A stretch of 64,000 nucleotides of DNA from Pseudorasbora parva (GCF_024679245.1 NC_090187.1:740798-804797), one strand, 5' to 3'. Shown: positions 14,357 to 23,006, counted from the first letter of the stretch. The notes: generated from the sequence alone by a model not told the origin. Translations and numbers: made by a program.

Positions 14357-17300
14357 GTTTCCATTGTTGTCGTCCCTGTATCTGACCCTACTCTAAGGAC
14401 TCTTTCCCCTACACACCTAGAGGTTAATGTCACCCAAAAAACGTTTCTTTTAGTTTTTGGTTTTAGATAATAATCAAATACTTGCCATCATTACGGACAG
14501 GTGTGTGTACAGAAACAGGTCAACTCACTCATGCAGGTTTATTGGAGATTGTGACAATACACAGCTGGAGTGTTGGAAATAAATACTTGTACTCCTTACA
14601 CACACGTCAAACACAAAGCAATATAATGACACACTCACTGGTCACCTTATTAGCTACACTTTGATATTGTGTGGGACCCTAAAAATGGGTCTAAATAATT
14701 GATTCATGAATGATCTTGGGAACAATCCCCATAGACTCCTGCCCATAATGACAGGATATCCTGCCATACATGTAGTGATTTATCATGTTTATGATGCACC
14801 TCTGTCACATGCCAAACATGTGTTGGATTGAGATTTGGGCACTGTGTGGGAAACTGAAGTAATTCTAGGATTAAAGCCATGAGTAGCTCACGGTAGCTGT
14901 GATTGGCTGATGAGTTATTTGCATAAGCATGGATGCTAATAAAATGGCTACTGAGTGTATAAGAGTAAACCATGGACAAAAGTATTGGAACACCTGACCA
15001 TTACACCAACAGAGACAATAATGACATAAATACATAGACATTAATATGGATTTGGTCCCCACTTTGCAGGATTAAGTCAGTTCCACTCGCTTGATACCCA
15101 GAAATTTTGAATATTGTGATCTAATATGATTTCTGACCTGTAAGGTGGGCAGAATAATAATCACACACTGTGTGTTAAATGGGTGGCTCTATGCAATTTC
15201 ACTTTTTTAACTTCAGTTAGTGTGTAATGTCGCTGCTTGAGCATAAACAGTATCTGCAAAGTTACAGTGCTGAAAGTTCAATGCAAACAGAGATATTGTC
15301 TTTTAAAGTTAAGGCAGTTTATTGCATACAAAAATGGCCGGTTTGGACTACAACAAGCTTCTTCCTGGGTTGGGGACATCATAAACCCTTGCTAGTCTCC
15401 GCAGATGTGACTTCTGCCCGTAATGGGAAGGGGCGTGGCCTTTCCGGCAACCTGTGCTTGGCACTCCAGCCAATAATAATACAGGAAACTACATTTGGCC
15501 ATCTGACCAATCTAAGACCATTGCGTTTTTTGGAGGGATGGGCTTCATAGAAGCAGGAAGCAAGTGAGCCGTTCAAAGGACAGTGGAGACAGCGGTGTGG
15601 AATAAAGGGAGAATAGAAGAAAAATATGGCGTTTAACAAAAGAAGTATTATCAATCAATCAATCAAACTTTATTTCTATAGCCCTTTACAGCAGCCACAA
15701 GGAGTCCAAAGTGCTTCACATCAGATACAAATAACACATCATTTGAACAAAATATTCGAATAGAAGTAGAGAAAATACAATGTTACAATGTTACACCGCT
15801 ACTGCGTATCAAATGCCAATTTAAACAAATAAGTTTTAAGTTTGGTTTTAAACAGTACAACATCTGTTTCAGTATGCATGTCAGGGGGAGCTTGTTCCAA
15901 AGCTTAGGGCCAGCAACAGCAAAGGCCCTATCACCCCACTGTTTATGCCTTGACTTACGGACCTGTAAAGTGCATTGATCAGAAGACAGCAAGCGCCGAT
16001 TTTGTCCACCCAGAGTTAAAAGCTCAGACAGGTTCTCAGGGACTAGCCCATTTAGAGCTTTAAAAACAAACAATACAATCTTAAAATCAATCCTAAAATG
16101 CACTGGAAGCCAGTGGAGAGTAGCTAAAACCGGAGTAATGTCTGCTCTTCTAGGAGTACTGGTTAAAAAGCAAGCAGCAGCATTTTGTACAAGTTGCAGA
16201 CGGGAAAGAGATGTTTGACTCAGAATGACATAAAAAGCGTTGCAATAATCAAGCCTCGAACTAATAAAGGCATGTAAAGCTCTTTCCAAATTGTGACGTG
16301 TAAGAAAAGGCTTAACTTTACTTAGCAGACAACGTTGGAAAAAGCTAATTTTTATTACATTGCTAATCTGTGTATCAAATTTCATGTTGCAATCGAAAGC
16401 CACACCCAAATTCCTGACAGTTTGTTTTGGCACGTGGAGTCAAAGCTCCCAAACTTAAATGCAAATTTACTGACATGCATCTTGTATTGAAAACAATGCA
16501 TTCAGTTTTATCTTCGTTTAAAGTAAGGAAATTGTGAGAAAGCAACAGCTTAATTTGATTAATGCAACACTGTCATTTGATTTTAAAGGCAGGTAAATCT
16601 GCAGATCATCTGCGTAAAAATGAAATGACAGATTATACTTGTTTATTATAGCCCCTAGTGGCAACATATATAAAGAAAACAGGGTGGGGCCCAGAATTGA
16701 ACCATGGGGCATACCACAATAGAGGGGGGCGGATGATTATGAGCTATCTCCAATTATAACAGCGAAACTCCTATTTGTTAAATATGACCTGAACCATTTA
16801 AGTGCGGAGCCTTGAATGCCTACACAATGCTCAAGACGTGCAAGAAGAATTGAATGGTCCACTGTATCAAATGCTGCTGTTAAATCCAGGAGCACTAATA
16901 CAGTAGGGTCCCCTGAATCTACAGATAGTGCTATATCGTTTTGAACCCTTAACAGTGCCGATTCGGTGCTATGACGTGATCTAAAACCAGATTGAAACTT
17001 CTCAAACACAGAATTATGTTGTAGAAAAGCTTGTAACTGATTAAAAACAAGCTTTTCTAACACCTTCGAAATGAAAGACAGATGTGAGACTGGTATAAAA
17101 TTTGACAAAACATTGATTTTTTTTAAGCAGGGGTCTAACCACGGCATGTTGTAAATGCATCCGGGACTGAGCCAGAACTGAGACAAAAATTTAAAAATGT
17201 GAGTAAGCTCGGCCCAAGAGTGCTAAAAACATCCTTGAGCAACCAGGCAGGAAAAATATCTTAACTACAACTAGTAGGTTTCACATGGTGTACAACCTGA

Positions 17301-20300
17301 GAGAGCAATGACAAAGAGATAGGTGTAAATTCCCCAAAGACAGCTGAGTGCAAAGGATCATCAGGCACAAACTCACTAAGATCAACACTGGCATTTTGCC
17401 TAACTGAAGCTACTTTATCAACAAAGTAACATAAAAACTTTTCACACATACTGGTTGAAGCCTCTGTCAAAGCTAACATACGTGGATTTAAAACAGAGCT
17501 TATAGTGTTAAATAAGACCTTAGGTACATGACAGCTGTTAGATATGACAGATGAAAGATAATCCATCTTTGCCACCTTTACTGCCCTCTGATACTCTACA
17601 AGACTATCTCTTAACTTTCCCAGAGAAACTTGCAATTTGTCCTTCTACCACTTCCTTTCAGCTTGTCTGCAATGTTGCCTACTGGCTCTTGTGTTGTCAT
17701 TTAACCAGGGGTCCGGTTTAGGTTTAATAGACCTAAGCCAGTAAGGGGCAACTGTGTCTAGAATTTCTACAGTTGTTGAATAGAAAGCAGAGAGAATGTT
17801 AACTGAGAGCCCAAGAACATCGAAACAAACTCTCCTACTGAAGAGGGTGTGAAACAGCGATGCTTAGAAACTGAAAGTTCAAGTTTAGGAGGTTGTGGAA
17901 CAGTGATCTCAAAATTCTATTTTTGTGACTGAAACTGAAAGACCAAGGGAAATAATAAGATCCAAGGTATGGCCTAGATTATGTGTTGGCCTGTTTACAC
18001 ATTGGTTAAGGCCAAAAGAGTTTATCACATTTTTAAAATCATTAGCAAAGGCATTTAAGGGGCAACAAACATGAATGTTGAAGTCCCCACAAATCAAATC
18101 AGGAGCTTATCAAATTTAGGAATAACATCAGCCAAAAACTCAGAAAACTCACAGATAAAATCTTTGTTGGGTTTTGGGTGGACGATAAATGACAGCAAAT
18201 AAAACAGGTGAATTCAGGTCAGCCACTAACAATTGGAGCTCAAAACTAATGTAACAGTAAGCAGGTAATAATCTGCATCTATAATCGTCCTTAAAAAGAG
18301 AAGCCAAACCACCACCTCGACCTGAAGCGGAGTATTAAAAAAAGAGCAACCGGGTGGGAGGAGCTCCATAAAAGCACCATTTTCCCCTGGTTTCAGCCAG
18401 GTCTCAGTCAGCATAAAGAAGTCAAGATTATTTATCATAAAAAAATCATTAAGGATAAAAGTCTTATTTGTGACTGATCTGGTATTGACCAATACCATCG
18501 CAGTCGACTCCAAAAAACCTGGAATCAAACACCGCTACTTCACGCCGTCTTCCACTTCATGGCTGAATAGCTGCTGTTCCTAAACGCGACCACACCAGGG
18601 ATGAGAGTTCACAAACGGACTTATGGCAAAGGTGGCATAACATTATTTCCACAAATGTTTGTTAAAGAGTTAGTTCACCCAAAACTCCTCACCCTCATGA
18701 CATTCCAAACCTGTCAGACCTTCGTTCATCTTCGGAACCAAATAATATTACAAATTATAAAATTATCACAATATTTCTAATGAAATCAGAGCTTTTTGAT
18801 GACCCCATAGACATCATTGCAACTTTCAAGGCCCAGAAAGGAAGTAAAGACATTGTTAAAATAGTACATGAGATTCCAGTGGTTCAACCTTAAAGGATCA
18901 GCTCACTTCAGAATTAAAATGTACTGAAGGTTTACTCAGCCTCGCATCATCCAAGATGTTCATGTCTTTCTTTTTTCAGTCAATTTTTTTTTTTTTTTTT
19001 TTTTTTAGGAAAACATTCCAGTATTTTTCTCCATATAATGGGCTTCAATGGCAAACAACGGTCCAAATCAATGCCGTTTCAAAGAGCTCTACATGATCCC
19101 AGATAAAGAACAAGAGTCTTTTCTAGCCAAACCATCTAAAATATAAACATTTATTTACTTTTTAACCACAAATGGTTGTCTTGCGCTGTGCCACGTATTA
19201 CGTAATCCCGTTGGAGAGGTCACATGTGACGAGACCATCTAATTTTCTCCCCCAACATCAAAATTGTCTGTCATCGTCGTTTTACCTTTTTTTATGAAGG
19301 CCGTTTGACTTATGGGGCGTCACACTGACGTGAATGAAGCAAATAAATCACGCTATTCGCTCGTAGTTGGACGCTTGAACATGTTGAGTTTCCTCGCTTC
19401 ATTCGGGCGTGACATTCTTCACAACAGATCCGAATTCGAGTCATGGAAGTGGCTTCTGCTAGCGGCTCATCTCATGGCGAAACAGCTGACATGGATTGTT
19501 TTAAAATACGGCGAGTAAGCTCAATTTGCCGGATTTAGCTAGCTTGTAGTCTCAATAGGAAAAAGTGTCCCAAATCACCCTGAAATCACCCTATGTATCG
19601 CTCTTTGAGTAAAGAGCGCAATTGAGTAAAGAGCATTTTTTACAACTGAACAGATTGTCCGACCTCCTCACTCACTTTCTTCCAAGCAAGATCCTTTTTA
19701 TCCCTGTTTCTATAACGTAAGAAGATGTATGGTACAGCTTCAGGTTTTCTCCTCATTGTTGTCACTACTAGAGCAAGATCCTGATTGGTTAACGCCGCGT
19801 GAATATCCGCCAAAGTTCAGATTTTTCAACTTGCACTATTCACCCAGAACCAGAACCAGAACCCGGAACCTCTGCACTGTGTTTACTACATGAATAACGT
19901 AGGAGACGGAAACAGATGAGAAGAGATATTTGAATAAAGTCGTTATTGTTGTTTGTTTTTGCACTTTAAAGAATTCTCATCTCTTCATCACAGTAAGGCT
20001 GAACCACTGGAGGCACATGAACTATTTTAACCATGTTTTTACTGCCTTTCTATGGCTACGTCCCTGATTTTATACACCTGTGGCAATGGGTCTAATCGAA
20101 ACACTTGAATTAAAGAATTGAGAGGTGTGTCCCGATACTTCTGTCCATGTTGAATAGGATGGACTGATGACTTGAGATAGTTGCCCTTTAATTCTGAACT
20201 TTACACAGTGATCACAAATCATGAGTCCTGGTGTGAAAGTGTTTGAGCTTAGTCTCCGGCATTCTACAACTCAAAGCCACTCTGATGAAATGAAGACTTG

Positions 20301-21882
20301 CTTTGCATATGAAACCTGCATTGTAAAAATCTTTTGCTATAGAAATGAAATGGTTTTAAGGTTATGGTGACAAAGCCTTTCAATACATATGATGACTAGA
20401 GACCAATCAAGCACTATATTTGTTTGCATGCCCAGTAACCCGCCCCAGGTCCCTTAATTTTGACCGTATTTGTCCATAAGCCATTGCTAACTTTGTGTGT
20501 CGTGGCTGTATCTCCACTAGTCCAGACACTCACAGATAAGATCCCTTTCACCGGTCCTCCACCCTCATCACCGCTCCATCTCCCACCCTCCTGTCCCTTC
20601 ATGCTTTGCAGACGCCCATTCCTGTCCTGGCTGCGTTCCTGGCTCATTGGTCCACACCTGACGGACAGAAGAGGCAATGACAGGCTAAGCAATAGCAACT
20701 CTCAGACTCTTTTCCACACTTTTTTTCATTATTATTTTGTTTGTTTGGACACTGTCTGTCTGTCTGACTCTCCTCCTCACAACCTCTCACTGTTTTTACG
20801 TTTGGTCTCTTTATTCTTTTTCCATCTGTCAGTCTTTCCTCAAGCTCCAACCTCAACCAATGTCGTAAGTCAAAGTCTGTTGATTGCAAAACAATTGAGC
20901 GAGACGATGACAGTGTTTGAGGTTACGAGTGAACGATCGATTTGATTCTGTAGTGCTCTGTGAATTCTTGGCTAGATACGACTTAGAAGAGCAATCGATA
21001 ACCGCTGCACTGCAAAAAAAAAAAGCTCTTCTTACTCAGTAATTTTGTCTTGTTTCCAGTCCAAATATCTAAAAATTCTTAAATCAAGATTCATTTACTA
21101 GATAAATAAAGTGACGAGATATTTTGCTTGTTTTCTGGGGGAAAATATCAAAATAAAGTGAATTTTTGCTTAAAACAAGTAAAATGATCTGCCAATAGTG
21201 TGAGAAAAATAATCTTATTTCTGTTTGGGACGGAAACAAGACACAAGATTTCAGTCATAAACAAGATTATTTTTCTCAAAAGCAAAAACTCTCTTCATTT
21301 TGATTTTATTTTTTATGGGTTAGTTCACCCAAAAATAATAATTCTGTCATTAATTCCTCATGCCGTGGGACACCCGTCAGACCTCTGTTCATCTTCACAC
21401 ACAGATGAAGATATTAATGTTGAAATCCGATGGCTCAGAAAGGCCTTCATTGACACCAATGTCATTTCCTCTCTCAAGACCCATAAAGGCACTAAAGGCG
21501 TCGTTACAAAGCCCATCTCACTCCAGTGGCTCTACAATCGTTTTATGAAGACACCAGAATAGTTTGAACGGAGGTCTGACGGGTGTCCAACCACATTTTT
21601 GGGTGAACTGACCCTTTATGAAAACAAGCAAAAATATCTCATGTCATTTTACTGGTCTAGTAGATGCATCTTGATTTAAGAATTGTTAGATATTTAGACT
21701 AGAAACAAGACCAAATGACTAAGTAAGAAGAGCATTTTTTGCAGTGTGTAAACCCGACCGCCTCTGTCTTCTTTCCTCTTCACAGCACCCGCAAACAAAA
21801 CTACATGATGAACTACTCCAGACAGACGGGGCTTCACCATTACTACAACAGGAAGAGGCGAGCGTTGCGGCAACGAACCTAA
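667..21882 (+). CDS. reln: Reelin, C-terminal part (3' end of gene, eleven coding segments)
   Basis: Reelin is a large secreted extracellular glycoprotein that binds the lipoprotein receptors VLDLR and ApoER2 and directs neuronal positioning. Coding segments: 667-773, 2136-2378, 3137-3312, 3478-3551, 3733-3894, 5254-5411, 6149-6368, 7143-7340, 9341-9439, 13306-13311, 21786-21882. Joined, they give 512 complete residues and a stop with no frame break. Residues 1-~110 are the end of repeat 7 (subrepeat B). Repeat 8 follows: 8A, then an EGF module with Cys 283, 287, 293, 299, 301 and 310, then 8B to about residue 479. Val-Ser comes from a microexon, and 31 basic residues end the protein. Motifs recognised by eye include [25 protein letters not shown] and TRKQNYMMN. 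The gene continues upstream of the window. Only the N-terminal side is missing; nothing looks broken. Splice sites are inferred from GT/AG and phase. Confidence 0.95.
820..1490. repeat. Old interspersed repeat in reln intron
   Basis: The segment at 826-870 (ggctcctgtc...cagtctgtcagtaac) recurs at 4015-4050. The segment ending with 'gtgatgtcacggacacta' and 'tatacagtctatgg' (about 1430-1480) recurs in reverse complement near 5680-5720. These shared blocks mark dispersed non-autonomous elements. I could not assign a superfamily. Confidence 0.5.
1647..2036. mobile_element. Palindromic MITE, copy 1
   Basis: About 390 bp that folds back on itself. It starts CACTGCAAAAAATGCTCTTC and ends with the complement (gaagagcattttttgcagtg). 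The centre has 'gccaatgaggtgagaaaaata' followed by its complement. The same family recurs about ten times in the window. No ORF; superfamily not assigned. Confidence 0.85.
2136..2378 (+). CDS. reln: reln exon: end of repeat 7, start of repeat 8A
   Basis: Acceptor ctgtcag, donor gttcgc after the TFDD codons. It encodes [18 protein letters not shown], then a WWQPFW core and the [10 protein letters not shown] strand that ends a reelin subrepeat, then DTFDD, which opens the next one. The phase-1 end joins the exon at 3137 to make Glu. Confidence 0.95.
2408..3078. mobile_element. Palindromic MITE, copy 2, split by another element
   Basis: The left arm (2408-about 2499) and right arm (about 2920-3078) are the same family as the element at 1647. 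Between them lies a 'gggttagttcacccaaaaatg' element (about 2500-2920) that also contains the hairpin 'gattcatgattcggatcgcg'. The same pairing of elements recurs at 21008-21746. Confidence 0.75.
3137..3312 (+). CDS. reln: reln exon: repeat 8A
   Basis: Acceptor cctccag; donor gttcaa. It encodes [20 protein letters not shown], then [10 protein letters not shown] and [13 protein letters not shown], which fit the conserved subrepeat A fold. It ends in phase 0. The following intron is only 165 bp and is mostly (CA)n. Confidence 0.95.
3357..3440. repeat. (CA)n microsatellite in reln intron
   Basis: Alternating CA with a few CG steps at the start fills half of the 165-bp intron between the exons ending 3312 and starting 3478. 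Confidence 0.95.
3478..3551 (+). CDS. reln: reln exon: repeat 8A
   Basis: Acceptor actttag; donor gtgagt. It encodes [20 protein letters not shown] and RKDAR, a reelin strand with the usual paired cysteines. Phase 2 at the 3' end (Arg is completed at 3733). Confidence 0.93.
3733..3894 (+). CDS. reln: reln exon: repeat 8A
   Basis: Acceptor ttccacag; donor gtatgg. It encodes [34 protein letters not shown] and [11 protein letters not shown]. It joins in phase with 5254, where the split Gly is completed. Confidence 0.95.
4051..5117 (-). mobile_element. Degenerate Tc1-like transposon (5' truncated)
   Basis: The + strand end tacaaacctgattccaataa is the terminal repeat also seen at 46226 and 52571. 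Reading the minus strand, 4792-4412 gives pieces typical of Tc1 transposase ([42 protein letters not shown]), then a frameshift. The element sits inside the older repeat shared with 826-870 and stops about 5117, without its second terminal repeat. Not functional. Confidence 0.8.
5159..5250. repeat. (TC)n microsatellite that forms a splice acceptor tract
   Basis: About 90 bp of TC repeats lead straight into the acceptor of the reln EGF exon at 5254. Confidence 0.95.
5254..5411 (+). CDS. reln: reln exon: end of 8A plus EGF module
   Basis: The acceptor is the end of a long (TC)n tract, ctctccag; donor gtgggc. It encodes [21 protein letters not shown], then an EGF-like module [11 protein letters not shown] and CICDEGHHG. 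The last EGF cysteine falls in the next exon (GDDC). Confidence 0.95.
5437..6095. mobile_element. Palindromic MITE, copy 3, with internal insertion
   Basis: The left terminus at 5437 (cactgcaaaaaacgctcttc) and right terminus at 6095 (gcattttttgcagtg) belong to the 1647 family. The part from about 5490 to 5800 is foreign and includes the block shared in reverse with 1430-1480. Confidence 0.75.
6149..6368 (+). CDS. reln: reln exon: start of repeat 8B
   Basis: Acceptor tttctcag; donor gtaaga. It begins [20 protein letters not shown] and carries [25 protein letters not shown] and RPLDLTRA, all typical of subrepeat B. The split Ser is completed at 7143. Confidence 0.95.
6396..7101. mobile_element. 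hAT-like non-autonomous element
   Basis: The ends CAGAGCTGGACAGTAAC and ...TTTGTCCACCTCTG form terminal inverted repeats, followed inside by mirrored 'tttacttgagta' and 'tactcaagtaat' blocks. The CAGAG terminus is hAT-like; an 8-bp target duplication is only weakly visible (attttggg against attggtcc). No ORF. It ends 41 bp before the exon at 7143. Confidence 0.65.
7143..7340 (+). CDS. reln: reln exon: repeat 8B
   Basis: Acceptor tctcctcag; donor gtgagt. It encodes [37 protein letters not shown], then a short stretch ending RVSYNIPL. Only about 41 bp separate the acceptor from the end of an hAT-like element at 7101. Confidence 0.95.
7360..7745. mobile_element. Palindromic MITE, copy 4
   Basis: Starts cactgcaaaaaaatatttt and ends gcattttttgcaatg. 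Internal mirrored 'gattatttttctcaccccat' motif. It starts 20 bp after the reln exon ending at 7340. Confidence 0.85.
7885..8010. mobile_element. Palindromic MITE, copy 5 (left arm only)
   Basis: Left arm ctctgcaaaaaatgctcttc of the 1647 family. It runs into a LINE fragment near 8030 and no right arm follows. Confidence 0.65.
8030..8395 (-). mobile_element. CR1/L2-like LINE ORF2 fragment
   Basis: The reverse complement encodes pieces matching the C-terminal part of ORF2 in the intact LINE at 47.3-52.5 kb: [38 protein letters not shown] and [10 protein letters not shown]. It carries stops and gaps, so it is a dead fragment of the same family. Confidence 0.8.
8524..8877. mobile_element. Palindromic MITE, copy 6
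   Basis: Starts cactgcaaaaagtgctttt and ends with aagccttttctgcagtg; same family as 1647. Flanks differ, with no clear target duplication. Confidence 0.8.
9249..9338. repeat. (TG)n microsatellite abutting reln acceptor
   Basis: About 90 bp of uninterrupted TG ends as gtgtgtag, the acceptor of the 9341 exon. Length variation here would change the acceptor-proximal intron. Confidence 0.95.
9341..9439 (+). CDS. reln: reln exon: end of repeat 8B
   Basis: It encodes [20 protein letters not shown] and [13 protein letters not shown]. Donor gtgagt. The acceptor (gtgtgtag) is the last unit of a roughly 90-bp (TG)n tract, so there is no ordinary pyrimidine tract. It ends CT and joins either the microexon at 13306 or the last exon at 21786; both give Leu and keep frame. 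Confidence 0.95.
9771..9985. repeat. 21-bp minisatellite, left block
   Basis: Tandem units of the type ggatagatgcacttttataat, about ten copies with substitutions. The same unit resumes at about 12005-12055, so the 2-kb segment between looks inserted into the array. Confidence 0.85.
10000..10410 (-). mobile_element. Non-LTR retrotransposon, reverse transcriptase fragment (3' part)
   Basis: Minus-strand pieces in two frames read [50 protein letters not shown], then [17 protein letters not shown] and [11 protein letters not shown]. These are reverse transcriptase motifs of a fish LINE. Short pieces are missing between motifs. It is different from the CR1/L2-like family elsewhere in the window; clade not assigned. 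Dead copy. Confidence 0.8.
10437..10742 (-). pseudogene. 18S-rRNA-like fragment (antisense in window)
   Basis: The minus strand contains, in 18S order: CTTTCGATGGTA, CTACCATGGTGACCA, GGGAATCAGGGTTCGATTC, GAGAGGGAGCCTGAGAAA, GTAGTGACGAAAAATAACAA, GAGGCCCTGTAATTGGAATG, CCATTGGAGGGCAA, AAAGTTGTTGCAGTTAAAAA, GCTCGTAGTTGGATCT and ACCGCGAGGTGAGC. Two parts of 18S are missing: about 50 nt after GCCTGAGAAA, replaced by unrelated AT-rich sequence, and about 35 nt including the 530-loop region before the AAAGTTG block. It cannot be a working rRNA. It lies between two halves of the LINE at 10000-11960. Confidence 0.8.
10985..11490. repeat. Two diverged direct repeats, about 250-270 bp, beside the 18S-like fragment
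   Basis: Blocks at about 10998-11280 and 11298-11490 share cgtgcccggaaccgaggc-type starts, 'gagttcggcttttg', 'cattcctggaagtctctagcc', 'cacctctttttacgggc' and 'ccctgacaaaagcctgacgg'. They are GC-richer than the surrounding intron. Their position next to 18S-like sequence suggests rDNA spacer origin, but I cannot confirm that by eye. Confidence 0.6.
11495..11960 (-). mobile_element. Non-LTR retrotransposon fragment (5' part)
   Basis: The minus strand reads [17 protein letters not shown] and [20 protein letters not shown], the typical pre-RT linker of the same LINE type as 10000-10410. Its 5' end near 11960 has 'ccttgtcaccttatcgtggt', after which the minisatellite resumes. Confidence 0.7.
11998..12060. 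repeat. 21-bp minisatellite, right block
   Basis: Two to three units (aatagatgcactttaatgatgg and variants) continue the array of 9771-9985. Confidence 0.75.
12250..12330. repeat. (CA)n microsatellite
   Basis: About 80 bp of uninterrupted CA repeat in the intron before the reln microexon. Confidence 0.95.
12420..13160. repeat. Polypyrimidine minisatellite upstream of reln microexon
   Basis: About 740 bp with almost only C and T on the + strand, in variants of ctcctccatctcctcctcca and ctcaccccttctcc, units of roughly 25-35 bp. It ends about 145 bp before the microexon. Homopurine/homopyrimidine tracts of this length can form triplex DNA and bind PTB-type proteins in RNA. Confidence 0.9.
13306..13311 (+). 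CDS. reln: reln 6-nt microexon coding Val-Ser
   Basis: TGTCAG lies between tgtag and a perfect donor gtaagt. In phase with the 9341-9439 exon (ends CT) and the last exon (starts CACC) it reads CTT GTC AGC ACC, that is Leu-Val-Ser-Thr. Mammalian RELN has a hexanucleotide, neuron-included microexon adding Val-Ser at this same place. Without it the transcript reads Leu-Thr-Arg, also in frame. The upstream intron is pyrimidine-rich and has TGC motifs (13283 and nearby). The exact fit of size, phase, residues and splice sites makes chance unlikely, but RNA data would settle it. Confidence 0.85.
13511..13733. mobile_element. Short MITE with TIR CACTTTATTTCGATA
   Basis: The left end cactttatttcgatagtc and right end agtatcgaaataaagtg are inverted repeats, about 220 bp apart. 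No ORF. It starts about 200 bp downstream of the reln microexon. Confidence 0.7.
13938..14370. repeat. (TG)n tracts within a dispersed fish repeat
   Basis: TG tracts at 13938-13996, 14156-14218 and 14320-14354 flank unique blocks 'gggtatgacacaggtattac' and 'ggataggtttaggggcagtg'. The first block recurs in reverse at 26150-26230, again beside a CA tract, so tract and block travel together as one element family. Confidence 0.75.
14631..14960. mobile_element. Internally deleted Tc1/mariner derivative
   Basis: The ends acactcactggtcaccttat and ggctactgagtgtat are terminal inverted repeats. Internal 'ctgtgattggctgatgagt' resembles the left flank of the intact element at 57361 (gccaatcacatggc in reverse). 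No transposase remains. About 330 bp. Confidence 0.65.
15100..15185 (+). mobile_element. LINE 3'-UTR fragment
   Basis: The block 'gatctaatatgatttctgac' and 'ctgtaaggtgggcagaataa' matches the 3' UTR of the intact LINE near 51990-52040 (ccgatctaatatgatttccg). It has no tail and is only about 85 bp. Confidence 0.6.
15643..18530 (-). mobile_element. Decayed CR1/L2-like LINE, nearly full ORF2
   Basis: The minus strand, from 18528 down to 15783, holds in order: endonuclease start ([17 protein letters not shown]), GDFNIHVCC, linker, [62 protein letters not shown], and the C-terminal [11 protein letters not shown] and [11 protein letters not shown] blocks. These lie in different frames, so the ORF is dead. 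The 3' end (15643-15670) has the (ATTG)n-type tail. It is a related but different subfamily from the 47.3-kb element. Confidence 0.88.
18660..20010. repeat. Dispersed non-autonomous repeats in last reln intron
   Basis: At 18664 the 'gagttagttcacccaaaact' terminus of the TTAA-type family appears. At 18890-19250 there is a block with 'ccatataatgggcttcaatgg' and 'gtgccacgtattacgtaatc' of repeat character. From about 19300 to 20000 I see no conserved exon. None of the ORFs here looks like a protein. Confidence 0.45.
20010..21007. other. Last reln intron, unassigned part
   Basis: No conserved coding exon, tandem repeat or clear transposon. The stretch 20520-20870 is pyrimidine-rich (cctccaccctcatcaccgct). 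An alternative reelin 3' end exists in mammals, but nothing here supports one. Confidence 0.4.
21008..21746. mobile_element. Palindromic MITE, copy 7, with nested TTAA-type element
   Basis: Outer termini (21008 and 21746) belong to the 1647 family. An inner element, about 21317-21617, has ends gggttagttcacccaaaaat and tttttgggtgaactgaccc. Its interior (gttgaaatccgatggctcag) is nearly the same as in the copy at 2500-2730. The outer MITE ends 39 bp before the last reln exon. Confidence 0.8.
21786..21882 (+). CDS. reln: reln last coding exon: basic C-terminal region and stop
   Basis: Acceptor cttcacag. It encodes [15 protein letters not shown], then [16 protein letters not shown] and TAA. The basic C-terminal region is strongly conserved in vertebrates and supports secretion and signalling strength. 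Here the core is kept but the last residues (RQRT) differ from the mammalian RRYP ending. A MITE copy ends only 39 bp upstream of this exon. Confidence 0.97.
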
Positions 21883-22787
21883 CCAACCACACGCTATTCT
21901 GTTGGCTACAATCCGCTTTCCCTGATGAGAAAACACCATGTCAGGTCACTTCTGTCAGCATATGGCCATTCTCTCTCATCTGAACGATACATCGGACCAT
22001 CTCGTCCCATTTCTAGCCAATCAATGCCTTCCCAGAGCAGTGTGATGGGAAAGACAAGCACCTAAACGTGGCGATTTTTGTATACTATCTATGAACTATT
22101 GGGTTTCCTAATTCTGTTTGTTATTATGATCTTGTTTGAATTCTCCTGATGTGAACGAGTACAACGCTCTCCTGCTCTCACCTCACTTTCTGCCACACTG
22201 TGAAGTTATTCTGATGGTTATGCTGATCTTTACTAGTGCCGAGGAAAACTGAAGAAGACTCATTCTGTCGGATGAAGATAATGTGTTTTGCTGTTGTGTG
22301 TCTGTGGGTTTGTTTTGTGATGCGTTGATTGTGGTGTTCCAATCATTTGTTAGTTTTATACTAACTCATATCTTTTGGGCTTTGATCGTTTTTCCTTCAT
22401 TGGGAGAAGTCGGCCTTGGAGAGGGGAAAAAAAAGAAATCAAGCAGAGAATGAAAAGAAAGAATACATTTAAAAAGAGAGACTAACATGTTTTGTTGTTG
22501 TTGATAAATCACTTTTTTATATATCTTGGTTCCTTAAAAATATTTATGGTAAATGGTTCTCCACTTAACCTATTTAAGATACACTGTATGTGAAATGTTT
22601 GTTTGATTTTTATCATTTTTAGGTTTAAGTTATTAGGTCAGGTTCTTGGTTGCGATCCACACCCTTCCCTTCTCATCCAGTCGTGCTGTTAGACATTTCC
22701 TCATCCCCTTCTTTCTTTCATTACCTGTCAGTGTTGTTTATGATGTTCCCCTACTTGGTGTAGCTCTCCAATATAGCAAGTTCTTGT

Positions 22788-22882
<95 letters not shown>

Positions 22883-22930
22883 CAGGGATCCATCAGCCTT
22901 ATAAAAGGGAATAAAGAACTGTCTAAACCT
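21883..22930 (+). other. reln: reln 3' UTR (putative)
   Basis: Follows the TAA at 21880-21882. A candidate AATAAA lies at 22910-22915. It contains a (TA)n tract at 22794-22877. The true cleavage site is unknown; other A-rich hexamers are absent or weaker in 22000-22800. Confidence 0.55.
22794..22877. repeat. (TA)n microsatellite
   Basis: About 84 bp of TA dinucleotides in the likely reln 3' UTR, about 35 bp before the candidate poly(A) signal. Confidence 0.95.
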
Positions 22931-23006
22931 CCAGTAGAAGAGTGTTTATTTACTGAGTTAACGGTGGTCTGTTGCAAACACAAGCTTCAGTAATCAACGG
23001 ATAACC

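Noticed and set aside
20860..20880. Alternative reln microexon near a gtaagt at 20870
   Set aside because: The bases before it (ccaatgtc) lack an AG acceptor at the right spacing and would not give Val-Ser in frame, unlike 13306-13311.
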